DNA of 6,155 bases from Erysipelotrichaceae bacterium (GTDB lineage Bacteria; Bacillota_I; Bacilli_A; Erysipelotrichales; Erysipelotrichaceae). A program made the position numbers and the translations under genes. Location of the stretch: the NCBI GenBank assembly GCA_900759455.1, contig CAAEVI010000071.1, positions 1-6,155 of the forward strand, read 5' to 3'. Below are positions 1 through 5,497 of the stretch, piece after piece (positions within the stretch are counted from its first letter, which is position 1; every line of letters starts with the position of its first letter). The notes under the pieces are model-generated. The model was not told where the DNA came from. It saw only the letters and a list, made by a program, of their open reading frames with translations, and ran no database searches.

Positions 1-52
1 ATATTTCTTCTATTCCAGTCAACTTATAAATTTTTTCGATATCTTTTACCAC
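1..52 (-). CDS. Possible start of an unrecognised gene, cut by the window edge
   Basis: On the minus strand a GTG at 52-50 opens a frame that stays open to the left edge. It reads VVKDIEKIYKLTGIEEI, which looks like an ordinary soluble, charged N-terminus. The frame is closed just upstream by TAA at 61-59, so the start could only be this GTG or a later codon. It would lie about 40 bases after the LytTR gene on the same strand, fitting a second operon member. No convincing ribosome binding site precedes the GTG, and two plus-strand frames are also open across this short stretch. Seventeen residues are too few to name a family. This is a weak call. Confidence 0.25.
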   Translation of the reverse strand, partial: MVKDIEKIYKLTGIEEI

Positions 53-93
53 CTGTTTTTAAGTCGGCCCTTTTTGCGCATTTTTATTCACAC

Positions 94-549
94 TTATGAC
101 CTTCTTTCTTCTAAACGTCTGCGCAGGATCGGGTAATAATGCCGTGAGACATAAACTTTTTTATATGTATCCGCAAACGAGATATAACAGCCCGAGGGCA
201 GGGTGCGGTCCAAAGAATAGATGGCAGAAAGATTGAGGATCGTGGACTTGGAGATGCGTAAGAAAAAGGCGGGAAGCAGCTCCTCCAGTTCATACAGGCG
301 CTTTGCCGTGCGGTATACATTGTCAGCCGTATGTGCCTGTACCTCTCTTCCGTCCGTTTCGAAAAAGAGGATCGAGGACAGCGAAAGAAAGTATTCCGTG
401 TTGTCTTTATAAAAAACCATCGTTTCCTGCTGTCTTGCCAGTTCTTTTAGTTTTTCGTAAAGACAGACGTTTTCTTCACTTAAAGAAGAACAGCGGAAAA
501 CGATTTCTTCTTTTGGGCACGCTGAATCAACTTCAATGCGTATCTTCAT
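94..549 (-). CDS. LytTR-family DNA-binding transcriptional regulator, stand-alone domain
   Basis: This is a 151-residue cytoplasmic transcription regulator. Residues 1-43 are a short N-terminal segment. Residues about 45-148 match the LytTR DNA-binding domain: FFETDGREVQAHT (62-74), an R-x6-LE linker (80-89), LLPAFFLRISKSTILNL (91-107), and a basic end with VSRHYYPIL (134-142). There is no receiver domain, so it is not a classical two-component regulator; short LytTR proteins of this kind often sit beside ABC transporters or DUF3021 proteins. Three ATG codons stand in a row (555, 552, 549). The AAGGAGG at 563-557 leaves 1, 4 or 7 bases before them, so the third (549) is chosen. It is divergent from the ABC transporter and probably regulates the shared 550-753 region. 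LytTR identity is near certain; the target is inferred. Confidence 0.93.
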   Translation of the reverse strand: MKIRIEVDSACPKEEIVFRCSSLSEENVCLYEKLKELARQQETMVFYKDNTEYFLSLSSILFFETDGREVQAHTADNVYRTAKRLYELEELLPAFFLRISKSTILNLSAIYSLDRTLPSGCYISFADTYKKVYVSRHYYPILRRRLEERRS

Positions 550-604
550 CATCATTCCTCCTTGCCGCAGTCATAGATAATCATATTTTTTTGATTCTGT
601 AAAC

Positions 605-633
605 ATTTTATGCGCAAGCGGTCATAAATACAG
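605..633 (-). promoter_or_regulatory. Candidate promoter of the LytTR gene
   Basis: On the minus strand a TAAAAT -10 (610-605) lies 17 bases after a poor -35, CTGTAT (633-628). The predicted start falls at the TACAGAATC element, giving a leader of about 50 bases. The poor -35 overlaps the AGCGGT repeats, which would suit control by a bound regulator. Confidence 0.4.
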
Positions 634-645
634 CGGTAAGCGGGT
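617..645. repeat. Cluster of three AGCGGT-like repeats, candidate operator
   Basis: AGCGGT occurs at 617-622 and 632-637, followed by AGCGGGT at 639-645, all in the same orientation. The first two start 15 bases apart. They lie between the two candidate promoters, over the -35 of the LytTR gene and about 24 bases upstream of the -35 of the ABC gene. LytTR domains bind short direct repeats, so this is the best candidate operator here, though it does not match a published LytTR consensus that I can state. Confidence 0.35.
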
Positions 646-668
646 AAAATGCAGACATCAGAGAACTC

Positions 669-697
669 TTGTTTTTTGAAAAAGAGAGTGATACCAT
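669..697 (+). promoter_or_regulatory. Candidate promoter of the ABC transporter gene
   Basis: TTGTTT (669-674) is followed after 17 bases by TACCAT (692-697), preceded by TGA as in an extended -10. The predicted start is near 704, within the repeated TACAGAATC element. It lies downstream of the ATG at 649, which supports 754 as the real start codon. Confidence 0.4.
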
Positions 698-753
698 TTC
701 TACAGAATCAAAAAAAAGCATGGTGTGCTGTGCCTGCAAAGGAGAACAATATT

Positions 754-3327
754 ATGTTGGAATTGAAAAATATAACGAAGGACTATAAAAGTGCCAATGA
801 AACAGTGCATGCGCTAAAAGGGATCACGCTGTCCTTTCGCGAAAATGAGTTTGTTTCCGTTCTGGGACAAAGCGGCTGCGGCAAGACGACGCTTTTGAAC
901 ATCATCGGAGGTCTGGATCAGTATACGAGCGGGGATCTGATCATCAACGGCCGATCCACGAAGGATTTTAAGAGCCGGGACTGGGATGATTACCGCAATC
1001 ATTCCATCGGCTTTGTGTTTCAGAGCTACAATCTGATCCCGCATCAGAATGTGCTTTCCAATGTGGAGCTGGCTTTGACGCTCTCCGGTGTTTCCAAAGA
1101 AGAAAGACGAAAACGGGCCCGTGACGTGTTGGAAAAAGTAGGACTTTCCGATCAGCTGTATAAAAAACCGAACCAGATGAGCGGGGGACAGATGCAGCGA
1201 GTGGCGATCGCGCGTGCGCTCGTCAATGATCCGGATATTCTGCTTGCGGATGAACCGACCGGGGCACTTGATTCGGCGACAAGCATTCAGATCATGGAAC
1301 TGCTTCATGAGATCGCCAAAGAAAAGCTGGTCATCATGGTTACGCATAATCCGCAGCTGGCGGCGGACTACTCGACCCGTATCATCCGTCTGCTGGACGG
1401 TGAGGTCGTGGATGACAGCCGTCCGTATCAGGAGACGATGACAGAAGCAAATGCGAAGAGCGGCGGCCGTCATCCGTCGATGTCCTTTCGTACGGCGCTT
1501 TCCCTGAGCCTGAATAATCTGATGACCAAAAAGGCAAGAACTTTCCTGACCGCGTTTGCCGGCAGCATCGGGATCATCGGGATCGCTTTGATCATGTCGC
1601 TTTCCAATGGGGTACAGTCGTATATCGACAGCGTGGAAAAGGATACGCTGTCTTCATACCCGATCACGATCGAAGACAGTGCGATGGATATCAGTGCCAT
1701 GATGGAAACGATGATGGGTCTGCAGAAAGACGATGCTCAGCACAAAGATGATTCTATTTATCCAAAAGCCATGATCAGCGATATGCTGGAAACGATGTCG
1801 GATAAAATGGAAAAAAACAATCTTAAGGCATTTAAGGAATATCTGGACAGTGAAGATGCAAAGATCGGCGAACATGCCAAGGCAGTTGAATACGGCTATG
1901 ATCTGACATTAAATGTATACAATGAAAACAGCGATTACGGTCTGGTGCAGATCAGCCCGAATCATCTTCTGGATGAGCTGGGCTTCTCCGCGATGAATCA
2001 GTTCAGCGAATCTTTCATGGGAAGCATGAGCACATCGCAAAACGAAGTATGGAACAAGCTGCCGGATGATGAAGGCCTGCGTGAAGAGGAATACGATCTG
2101 ATCGAAGGCAGCTGGCCCAAGGAATATAATGAGGTCGTGCTGGCAGTGGATGAAAACCGGGAAATCACGGATTATGCCCTCTATTCGCTCGGTCTGCTGG
2201 ATCAGCAGGAGGTCATTGACAGTTTTCGTTCGCTGCAAAACGGCGGAAAAGCATCGTTGAGCGAGGCCAGAAGCTACACGCCTCAGGAAATTTTAGGCAT
2301 GGAGTTCAAGCTGGTGATGAACTGTGACCTTTACCGCAATGTCAACGGTCTGTGGATCGATATGAGCGATGATGAGGATTTTGTCAAGGAGGCAGTTCAA
2401 AACGGAGAAACGATGAAAGTAGTCGGCATCATTTCGCCGAAAGAAGACTCTTCCAAACGGGAGACAGGCGGTGTTTACTACACGTCTATGCTGCAGGATC
2501 ATGTCATTTCATACTGTGAGAATTCAAAGATCGTAAAACAGCAGAAAGCACATCCGGATATCAATGTGTTCACACAGAATGCATTTAACAGCGATAAGGA
2601 TTTTGATATCGGCAGCCTGAGTGCGCAGCAGCAGATGCAGATGGCATCGATGAGCCAGGAAGAGCTGGCGGCTTTTATGGCTGATTACAGTGAGAATAAA
2701 AATGCGACGTATGAAAGCAACCTGAAACGGATGGGAGCAGTTGATCTGCGTGTGCCAAGCTCGATCAATATTTATGCCAGGTCATTTGAAGATAAAGAGG
2801 AAATAGCCGCTTTGATCGCGGAATACAACGAACTTCAGCAAAAAAACGGCAACGATGCGAATGTGATCACTTACAGCGACATGGTAGGCACGATGATGGA
2901 GTCCGTTACGACCATCGTTGATATGATCAGCTATGTTCTGATGGCCTTTGTCAGCGTTTCGCTGATCGTATCCAGCATCATGATCGGCATCATCACATAC
3001 ATTTCCGTATTGGAGCGTACAAAGGAAATCGGCATCCTGCGTGCCATCGGTGCCAGCAAAAAAGATATTTCCCGTGTATTCAATGCCGAGGCTTTCATCA
3101 TCGGTCTGATTTCCGGTGTGCTGGGCATCGGTGTGACACTGCTGCTGAATCTGCCGATTTCAGTAATCGTGGAACAGCTGACGGGTGTTGCGGATATTGC
3201 AAAGCTTCCGATGAGCGGCGGCATCGTGCTGGTCATCATCTCTTTGCTGCTGACTACGATTGCCGGGCTGATTCCTTCCCGTATCGCCTCCAAAAAAGAT
3301 CCGGTCGAAGCGCTCCGCAGCGAATAA
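754..3327 (+). CDS. ABC transporter, fused ATP-binding and FtsX/MacB-type permease
   Basis: This is an 857-residue membrane transporter of the MacB/FtsX (type VII) fold. The ATPase domain (1-225) has Walker A GQSGCGKT (38-45), Q-loop Q90, signature SGGQ (143-146), Walker B ILLADEP (162-168), the ALD D-loop (171-173) and H-loop H198. Helix TM1 is at about 264-284. A large extracytoplasmic domain follows (about 285-722), then TM2 (723-750), TM3 (780-803) and TM4 (822-842). The FtsX domain includes ERTKEIGILRAIGA (754-767) and ends in DPVEALR. Such proteins use ATP to drive movement in an outer domain and export peptides, antibiotics or lipids; the substrate cannot be read here. AAAGGAG at 738-744 lies nine bases before ATG 754. 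An in-frame ATG at 649 lacks a good site and precedes the predicted promoter. No separate permease gene is needed. Confidence 0.95.
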   Translation: MLELKNITKDYKSANETVHALKGITLSFRENEFVSVLGQSGCGKTTLLNIIGGLDQYTSGDLIINGRSTKDFKSRDWDDYRNHSIGFVFQSYNLIPHQNVLSNVELALTLSGVSKEERRKRARDVLEKVGLSDQLYKKPNQMSGGQMQRVAIARALVNDPDILLADEPTGALDSATSIQIMELLHEIAKEKLVIMVTHNPQLAADYSTRIIRLLDGEVVDDSRPYQETMTEANAKSGGRHPSMSFRTALSLSLNNLMTKKARTFLTAFAGSIGIIGIALIMSLSNGVQSYIDSVEKDTLSSYPITIEDSAMDISAMMETMMGLQKDDAQHKDDSIYPKAMISDMLETMSDKMEKNNLKAFKEYLDSEDAKIGEHAKAVEYGYDLTLNVYNENSDYGLVQISPNHLLDELGFSAMNQFSESFMGSMSTSQNEVWNKLPDDEGLREEEYDLIEGSWPKEYNEVVLAVDENREITDYALYSLGLLDQQEVIDSFRSLQNGGKASLSEARSYTPQEILGMEFKLVMNCDLYRNVNGLWIDMSDDEDFVKEAVQNGETMKVVGIISPKEDSSKRETGGVYYTSMLQDHVISYCENSKIVKQQKAHPDINVFTQNAFNSDKDFDIGSLSAQQQMQMASMSQEELAAFMADYSENKNATYESNLKRMGAVDLRVPSSINIYARSFEDKEEIAALIAEYNELQQKNGNDANVITYSDMVGTMMESVTTIVDMISYVLMAFVSVSLIVSSIMIGIITYISVLERTKEIGILRAIGASKKDISRVFNAEAFIIGLISGVLGIGVTLLLNLPISVIVEQLTGVADIAKLPMSGGIVLVIISLLLTTIAGLIPSRIASKKDPVEALRSE

Positions 3328-3341
3328 AACTGAACCAAATA

Positions 3342-3417
3342 AAAAAGCGCCCTGCTGAAGTCAGTCCCAAAGTCTGGACATCCAGATCAAGGGATCTGCT
3401 TCGATGCGGCGCTTTTT
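3342..3417. terminator. Bidirectional terminator with a long structured loop
   Basis: AAAAAGCGCC (3342-3351) pairs perfectly with GGCGCTTTTT (3408-3417), giving T-runs in both directions between convergent genes. The 56-base loop is unusually long. It holds two competing short hairpins, TCTGG/CCAGA (3373-3377 with 3382-3386) and AGATC/GATCT (3384-3388 with 3393-3397), which share bases and cannot both form. Confidence 0.8.
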
Positions 3418-3661
3418 AAATTTCATGTTCTGTATATTCTACATCAATGACATCTTTTTTCGGTTTTTGTTTTGTTTCCGTGCGCGTTTCGTTTGAAGAA
3501 TACGGGTTGCCGTAAGCTGAATTGACACTGCTTTGACGCAGGCGTCTAGACTGCAGATAAGAATAAATGGCATAGGCAATCACGAGAACCGGCAACAGCC
3601 CTGGTATTCGCATAAATAACTGCAATAAAGACATGGCAACAATAAAATAAATCAGATACAC
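3416..3661 (-). CDS. Small membrane-anchored protein of unknown function
   Basis: An 81-residue protein. Residues 2-36 are strongly hydrophobic and could form one long or two short membrane helices broken by RIPG at 18-21. A basic stretch (QSRRLRQ, 37-43) and a polar, serine- and lysine-rich linker follow, and the tail reads DVIDVEYTE (70-78). An acidic tail of the VIDVEYTE kind on small membrane proteins looks like a conserved short motif, but I do not recognise a named family. The start is GTG 3661, supported by GAGGTG five bases upstream. The stop lies in the T-run of the shared terminator. By the positive-inside rule the basic segment and tail are probably cytoplasmic. It appears to be a single-gene transcript. 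Confidence 0.72.
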   Translation of the reverse strand: MYLIYFIVAMSLLQLFMRIPGLLPVLVIAYAIYSYLQSRRLRQSSVNSAYGNPYSSNETRTETKQKPKKDVIDVEYTEHEI

Positions 3662-3687
3662 GTAATCACCTCACTGTTTACAATCTT

Positions 3688-3715
3688 ATTATACTGAAAT
3701 GAAGAAAACTTGCAC
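3688..3715 (-). promoter_or_regulatory. Candidate promoter of the small membrane protein gene
   Basis: A consensus TATAAT -10 (3693-3688, minus strand) has a weak GTGCAA -35 (3715-3710) 16 bases away. The same six bases, read as TTGCAC, form the -35 of the opposing promoter, so the two face-away promoters may compete for polymerase. Confidence 0.45.
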
Positions 3716-3738
3716 GTTTTTTGAATCTTTCACATAAT
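3710..3738 (+). promoter_or_regulatory. Candidate promoter of the 41-codon gene
   Basis: TTGCAC (3710-3715), a 17-base spacer and CATAAT (3733-3738) give a good vegetative promoter. It predicts a leader of roughly 60 bases before ATG 3807. CTTGCAC (3709-3715) is repeated inverted as GTGCAAG (3756-3762), so a repressor could bridge the promoter. Confidence 0.5.
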
Positions 3739-3806
3739 TTCGCAAATTCATATCAGTGCAAGGGAAGAGGGACAGGAAAGCGTATAATGAAACTGAGGTG
3801 ATTTTG

Positions 3807-3932
3807 ATGCGATGTCTGCATTGTCTAGAAAAAGAGGAATGGGACTGGATCCGATGGTATCGTTCATTAACGAAAGCAAAGCAGAAAGAATTCTCTTATC
3901 TGCTGCAGCAGCTGATGGAAATGAGCCGATGA
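3807..3932 (+). CDS. Small protein of 41 residues with a CxxC motif, unknown function
   Basis: The frame begins MRCLHCLEKEEWDWIRWYRS and ends at TGA 3930-3932. GAGGTGA (3795-3801) lies five bases before the ATG, an excellent ribosome binding site, and a TTGCAC-17-CATAAT promoter lies upstream. The protein has C3-x2-C6, a tryptophan-rich acidic middle (W12, W14, W17) and a probable amphipathic helix from about 21 to 40 (AKQKEFSYLLQQLMEMS). The CxxC could bind a metal or be redox active, but a single pair may need a partner or a dimer. It is not a membrane protein. I do not recognise a family. The case rests on the translation signals, since the frame is too short for length alone to be evidence. 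Confidence 0.6.
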   Translation: MRCLHCLEKEEWDWIRWYRSLTKAKQKEFSYLLQQLMEMSR

Positions 3933-3971
3933 ACTGACTTTGCCGTAAAGCCGACGGAATTTGCCATTGCT

Positions 3972-4000
3972 GTTACATAAGCAGAAAACAATGATATAGT
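3972..4000 (+). promoter_or_regulatory. Candidate promoter of the 38-codon gene
   Basis: GTTACA (3972-3977), 17 bases, then TATAGT (3995-4000) preceded by TGA, an extended -10. The predicted start near 4007 gives a leader of about 27 bases to ATG 4034. Confidence 0.5.
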
Positions 4001-4033
4001 AAAAACAGAAAAAGAAGTGATACAAGGCAGGTG

Positions 4034-4150
4034 ATGCACATTGAAATTATATTTAAGGAGAACGAGGCGCATCATGTTGATTTGAACATGGATATGCCGA
4101 TCAAAGCATATCTATCAATCGTAATGAAAAAAGAAACCGCACGATCATAA
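4034..4150 (+). CDS. Short reading frame of 38 residues ending inside a terminator
   Basis: The frame starts MHIEIIFKENEAHHVDLNMD and ends at TAA 4148-4150. AAGG (4024-4027) lies six bases before the ATG, and a GTG directly upstream (4031) is in frame. The first residues look like a beta hairpin (IEIIF, VDLNM) leading into a helix (PIKAYLSIV), as in the start of a small alpha/beta domain, but no family can be named. Its last eight codons form the 5' arm and part of the loop of the terminator at 4127-4168, so it could be the 5' remnant of a longer gene, a genuine small protein, or a small RNA with a chance frame. The promoter and ribosome site favour expression of some product. Confidence 0.45.
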   Translation: MHIEIIFKENEAHHVDLNMDMPIKAYLSIVMKKETARS

Positions 4151-4168
4151 AACAGCGGTTTCTTTTTT
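4127..4168. terminator. Strong bidirectional terminator
   Basis: AAAAAAGAAACCGC (4127-4140) pairs perfectly over 14 bases with GCGGTTTCTTTTTT (4155-4168), with a 14-base loop. It ends the 38-codon transcript on the plus strand and the C_GCAxxG_C_C gene on the minus strand; both stop codons lie within or beside it. Confidence 0.9.
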
Positions 4169-4581
4169 TAGAACAATGTTTCGGTTTCATCCCATTCCCT
4201 GATAAATGCCTCCAGCAGGTCGCTGGCAACGCACACCGTATGCAGACATCGCTGCTGCGGATGAAAATGAAGCGGTTTTATGGCATGGCAGCGAATGGAT
4301 CGAAATTCCTGTTCGAAACGCTGGATGAACTGTTGGATCATCGGCTTCAAGGAAGGGGTGTCATGTGCTTTTGTCTGCACACAGCGACTGCTGATGACAG
4401 CGATGCAGCCGGCAAGGGCACCGCAGACGTCACCTGTCTGCATGCCGCCGCCAAAACCGGCAATCACTTTCAAGGCGTTTTCATCTAAACCGAGCGCATA
4501 TGCGTCATTAGCACCGCGGAGCAGGCTCTCTGCACAGTTATAGCCGTTTTTATAATAAAATGAAGTTTTTTCTTTCAGCAT
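4168..4581 (-). CDS. C_GCAxxG_C_C family (cysteine-rich, probably redox) protein
   Basis: A 137-residue cytoplasmic protein. The N-terminus KTSFYYKNGYNCAESLL (5-21) with C16, the glycine stretch GFGGGM (42-47), CGALAGC (53-59) and later cysteines C67, C98, C112 and C117 match the family named for its C_GCAxxG_C_C pattern. Members are small, common in anaerobes and presumed to act in metal binding or redox chemistry; no reaction is established. The start is ATG 4581, with GGAGG eight bases upstream; the in-frame extension to 4698 has no support. The C-terminal part (98-117) is cysteine- and histidine-rich (C98, H99, H105, H107, C112, H114, C117). The gene appears to stand alone, converging on the shared terminator at its 3' end. 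Confidence 0.85.
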   Translation of the reverse strand: MLKEKTSFYYKNGYNCAESLLRGANDAYALGLDENALKVIAGFGGGMQTGDVCGALAGCIAVISSRCVQTKAHDTPSLKPMIQQFIQRFEQEFRSIRCHAIKPLHFHPQQRCLHTVCVASDLLEAFIREWDETETLF

Positions 4582-4613
4582 CTTGTTGACCTCCATTGTA
4601 TCTTCATCGAAAC

Positions 4614-4619
4614 AGTATA
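4614..4619 (-). promoter_or_regulatory. Candidate -10 of the C_GCAxxG_C_C gene
   Basis: TATACT on the minus strand (4619-4614) lies about 30 bases before ATG 4581. No -35 is recognisable at the usual spacing, where the sequence is AGGCTC. An overlapping TATGAT a few bases upstream is an alternative. A weak -35 would fit activation through the nearby repeats. Confidence 0.3.
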
Positions 4620-4621
4620 TC

Positions 4622-4695
4622 ATACTTCGATGCATCGAGCCTCTCTTTCTGTGATAAAATAAAAAAGAACGAAAGAAAGTAAAAAATACTTCGAT
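4622..4695 (-). repeat. Two copies of ATCGAAGTAT-N4-TACT upstream of the C_GCAxxG_C_C gene
   Basis: On the minus strand ATCGAAGTAT occurs at 4695-4686 and again at 4631-4622, each followed after four bases by TACT. The downstream copy includes the candidate -10. It overlaps a 12-base palindrome, TCGATGCATCGA (4627-4638). This may be an operator, but chance is not excluded. Confidence 0.35.
4652..4660 (+). promoter_or_regulatory. Weak candidate promoter of the DUF1801-DUF2200 operon
   Basis: TGATAAAAT (4652-4660) resembles an extended -10 on the plus strand, with no -35. It would give a leader of about 110 bases that contains a 7-pair hairpin, GCCGTTT/AAACGGT (4711-4717 with 4726-4732). The hairpin has no T-run, so it is not a terminator. 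Confidence 0.25.
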
Positions 4696-4775
4696 CAAAA
4701 CGTTGAGACAGCCGTTTCTGAGAACAAACGGTGCATAAGAATGCGTCTTTGAACAATGGGAGCCGGAGGAGGATC

Positions 4776-5063
4776 ATGACAATTCACAGCGTTGCACAAT
4801 ATACGGAAGGATTAAATGCCCAGGGAAAGCATTATGTAAATGAATTTGCCGCTTTTATGCATGAGCGTTTTCCTGAATTAAATCAAAAGATTTCTTTTAC
4901 CATGCCGATGTGGCTGGTCAATACAAAGATGAAAGAAGGATACGTGGCAGTTTCGGCCGCAAAGAACCATTTCTCGATTCATTTTTCGGATGAAGCCATC
5001 GTCGCACGGCTGGCGAACTCATTGCCGGGATGCAAGAGAGGAAAACGATGCATCAACATCTGA
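4776..5063 (+). CDS. DUF1801 (YdhG-like) protein, truncated by an in-frame stop
   Basis: The 95 residues MTIHSVAQYT...GKRCINI match the DUF1801 family, small cytoplasmic proteins with a frataxin-like fold sometimes annotated as iron chaperones; the role is not firmly established. Visible family features are ERFPELNQKISFTMPMW (30-46), VAVSAAKNHFSIHF (57-70) and LPGCKRGKRCINI (83-95). The start is ATG 4776, with GGAGGAGG ending three bases before; the in-frame ATG at 4731 has no support. TGA at 5061-5063 ends the frame where family members continue into a C-terminal helix. The missing part is still encoded downstream in the same frame (5064-5150). The gene is first in an operon with DUF2200. 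The shortened protein may not fold. Confidence 0.8.
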   Translation: MTIHSVAQYTEGLNAQGKHYVNEFAAFMHERFPELNQKISFTMPMWLVNTKMKEGYVAVSAAKNHFSIHFSDEAIVARLANSLPGCKRGKRCINI

Positions 5064-5084
5064 TACGGGGATGATGCATCGTTT
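5043..5084. repeat. 13-bp perfect inverted repeat with the internal TGA in its loop
   Basis: AAACGATGCATCA (5043-5055) pairs exactly with TGATGCATCGTTT (5072-5084), and the 16-base loop (5056-5071) contains the premature TGA. Each arm contains the 8-base palindrome GATGCATC. Only three Ts close the second arm, so it is a poor terminator. Confidence 0.7.
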
Positions 5085-5150
5085 ATGACTGTAAAAAAAG
5101 AAATATCGTCATTTTTGAAGATAATGCGTGAAAAGGGGGATCAAGCATGA
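5064..5150 (+). pseudogene. Disconnected C-terminal end of the DUF1801 gene
   Basis: Read in the frame of the gene at 4776, the sequence after the TGA is open for 28 codons (YGDDASFMTVKKEISSFLKI, then MREKGDQA) and stops at TGA 5148-5150. It forms a natural C-terminal helix for DUF1801, giving a 124-codon gene when joined. Its stop overlaps the DUF2200 start by four bases (ATGA), the usual mark of translational coupling, which shows this was the original gene end. A single C-to-T change of CGA (Arg) would create the stop. A sequencing error or true readthrough are alternatives. Confidence 0.75.
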
Positions 5151-5497
5151 AAAATGAGAAGCTTTACGAGATGCTGTTTTCCAAAGTATACCCTTTGCTG
5201 TATGCCAAGGCCGAAAGAAAAGGACGCACGAGGGAAGAAGTGGATGAGATCACATCCTGGCTGACAGGATACAGTATCGAAACGATTGCCTGTCTGCTTG
5301 ACAGCGATATCACATACGGGGCTTTTTTTCAGCAGGCGCCGGCTTTGAATGAAAACAGGAAAAAGATCAAAGGAACTGTCTGCGGCATTCGGGTGGAGGA
5401 TATCGAGGAACCGCTGCTGCAGGAAATACGATACTTAGACAAACTGATCGATGAACTGGCCCGCGGAAAACGGATGGATCAGATCAAAAGACAGTAA
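5147..5497 (+). CDS. DUF2200 family protein
   Basis: A 116-residue cytoplasmic protein that matches DUF2200 along its whole length: YEMLFSKVYPLLYAKAERKG (7-26), TREEVDEITSWLTGYS (28-43), FFQQAPALNENRKKIKGTVCG (60-80) and VEDIEEPLLQEIRYLDKLIDELARGK (83-108). The family is widespread in bacteria and its function is unknown; no catalytic motif is evident. The length is normal for the family, so the gene is intact. GGGGGA lies seven bases before ATG 5147. The start overlaps the original DUF1801 stop, so translation may once have been coupled; the premature stop upstream could now lower its expression. Confidence 0.92.
   Translation: MKNEKLYEMLFSKVYPLLYAKAERKGRTREEVDEITSWLTGYSIETIACLLDSDITYGAFFQQAPALNENRKKIKGTVCGIRVEDIEEPLLQEIRYLDKLIDELARGKRMDQIKRQ

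Larger units (their letters stand above)
586..716. repeat. 16-bp perfect inverted repeat, one arm in each divergent leader
   Basis: TTTTTTTGATTCTGTA at 586-601 is the exact reverse complement of TACAGAATCAAAAAAA at 701-716. Read in the direction of each gene, the same TACAGAATC-plus-A-run element begins 52 bases before the LytTR start (549) and 53 bases before the ABC start (754). In both directions a -10-like hexamer (TAAAAT, TACCAT) ends four bases before it. It therefore seems to mark the start of both transcripts. It could be a binding site or a duplicated promoter/leader; the function is inferred. Confidence 0.7.

Noticed and set aside
221..602. Plus-strand open frames opposite the LytTR gene
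   Set aside because: Low-complexity, cysteine/serine-rich translations with no ribosome site, antisense to an evident LytTR domain.
649..753. N-terminal extension of the ABC transporter from ATG 649
   Set aside because: No good ribosome site precedes 649, the first 35 residues do not belong to an ABC ATPase, and the best promoter lies downstream of 649. ATG 754 has AAAGGAG at good spacing.
814..1473. Minus-strand open frame of 219 codons opposite the ABC ATPase domain
   Set aside because: It is antisense to a clear ATPase domain with all its motifs and has no family resemblance; a shadow of codon bias.
3783..3788. Perfect TATAAT just before the 41-codon gene
   Set aside because: A start from it would fall at or inside the ribosome binding site, and no -35 lies at the right distance; the TTGCAC/CATAAT pair upstream fits better.
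4240..4543. Plus-strand open frames opposite the C_GCAxxG_C_C gene
   Set aside because: Antisense to a recognised family and without translation signals.
5061..5063. TGA as selenocysteine or a reassigned codon
   Set aside because: The stem surrounds the TGA rather than following it as a bacterial SECIS does, the family has an ordinary residue there, and TGA ends other genes in the window.
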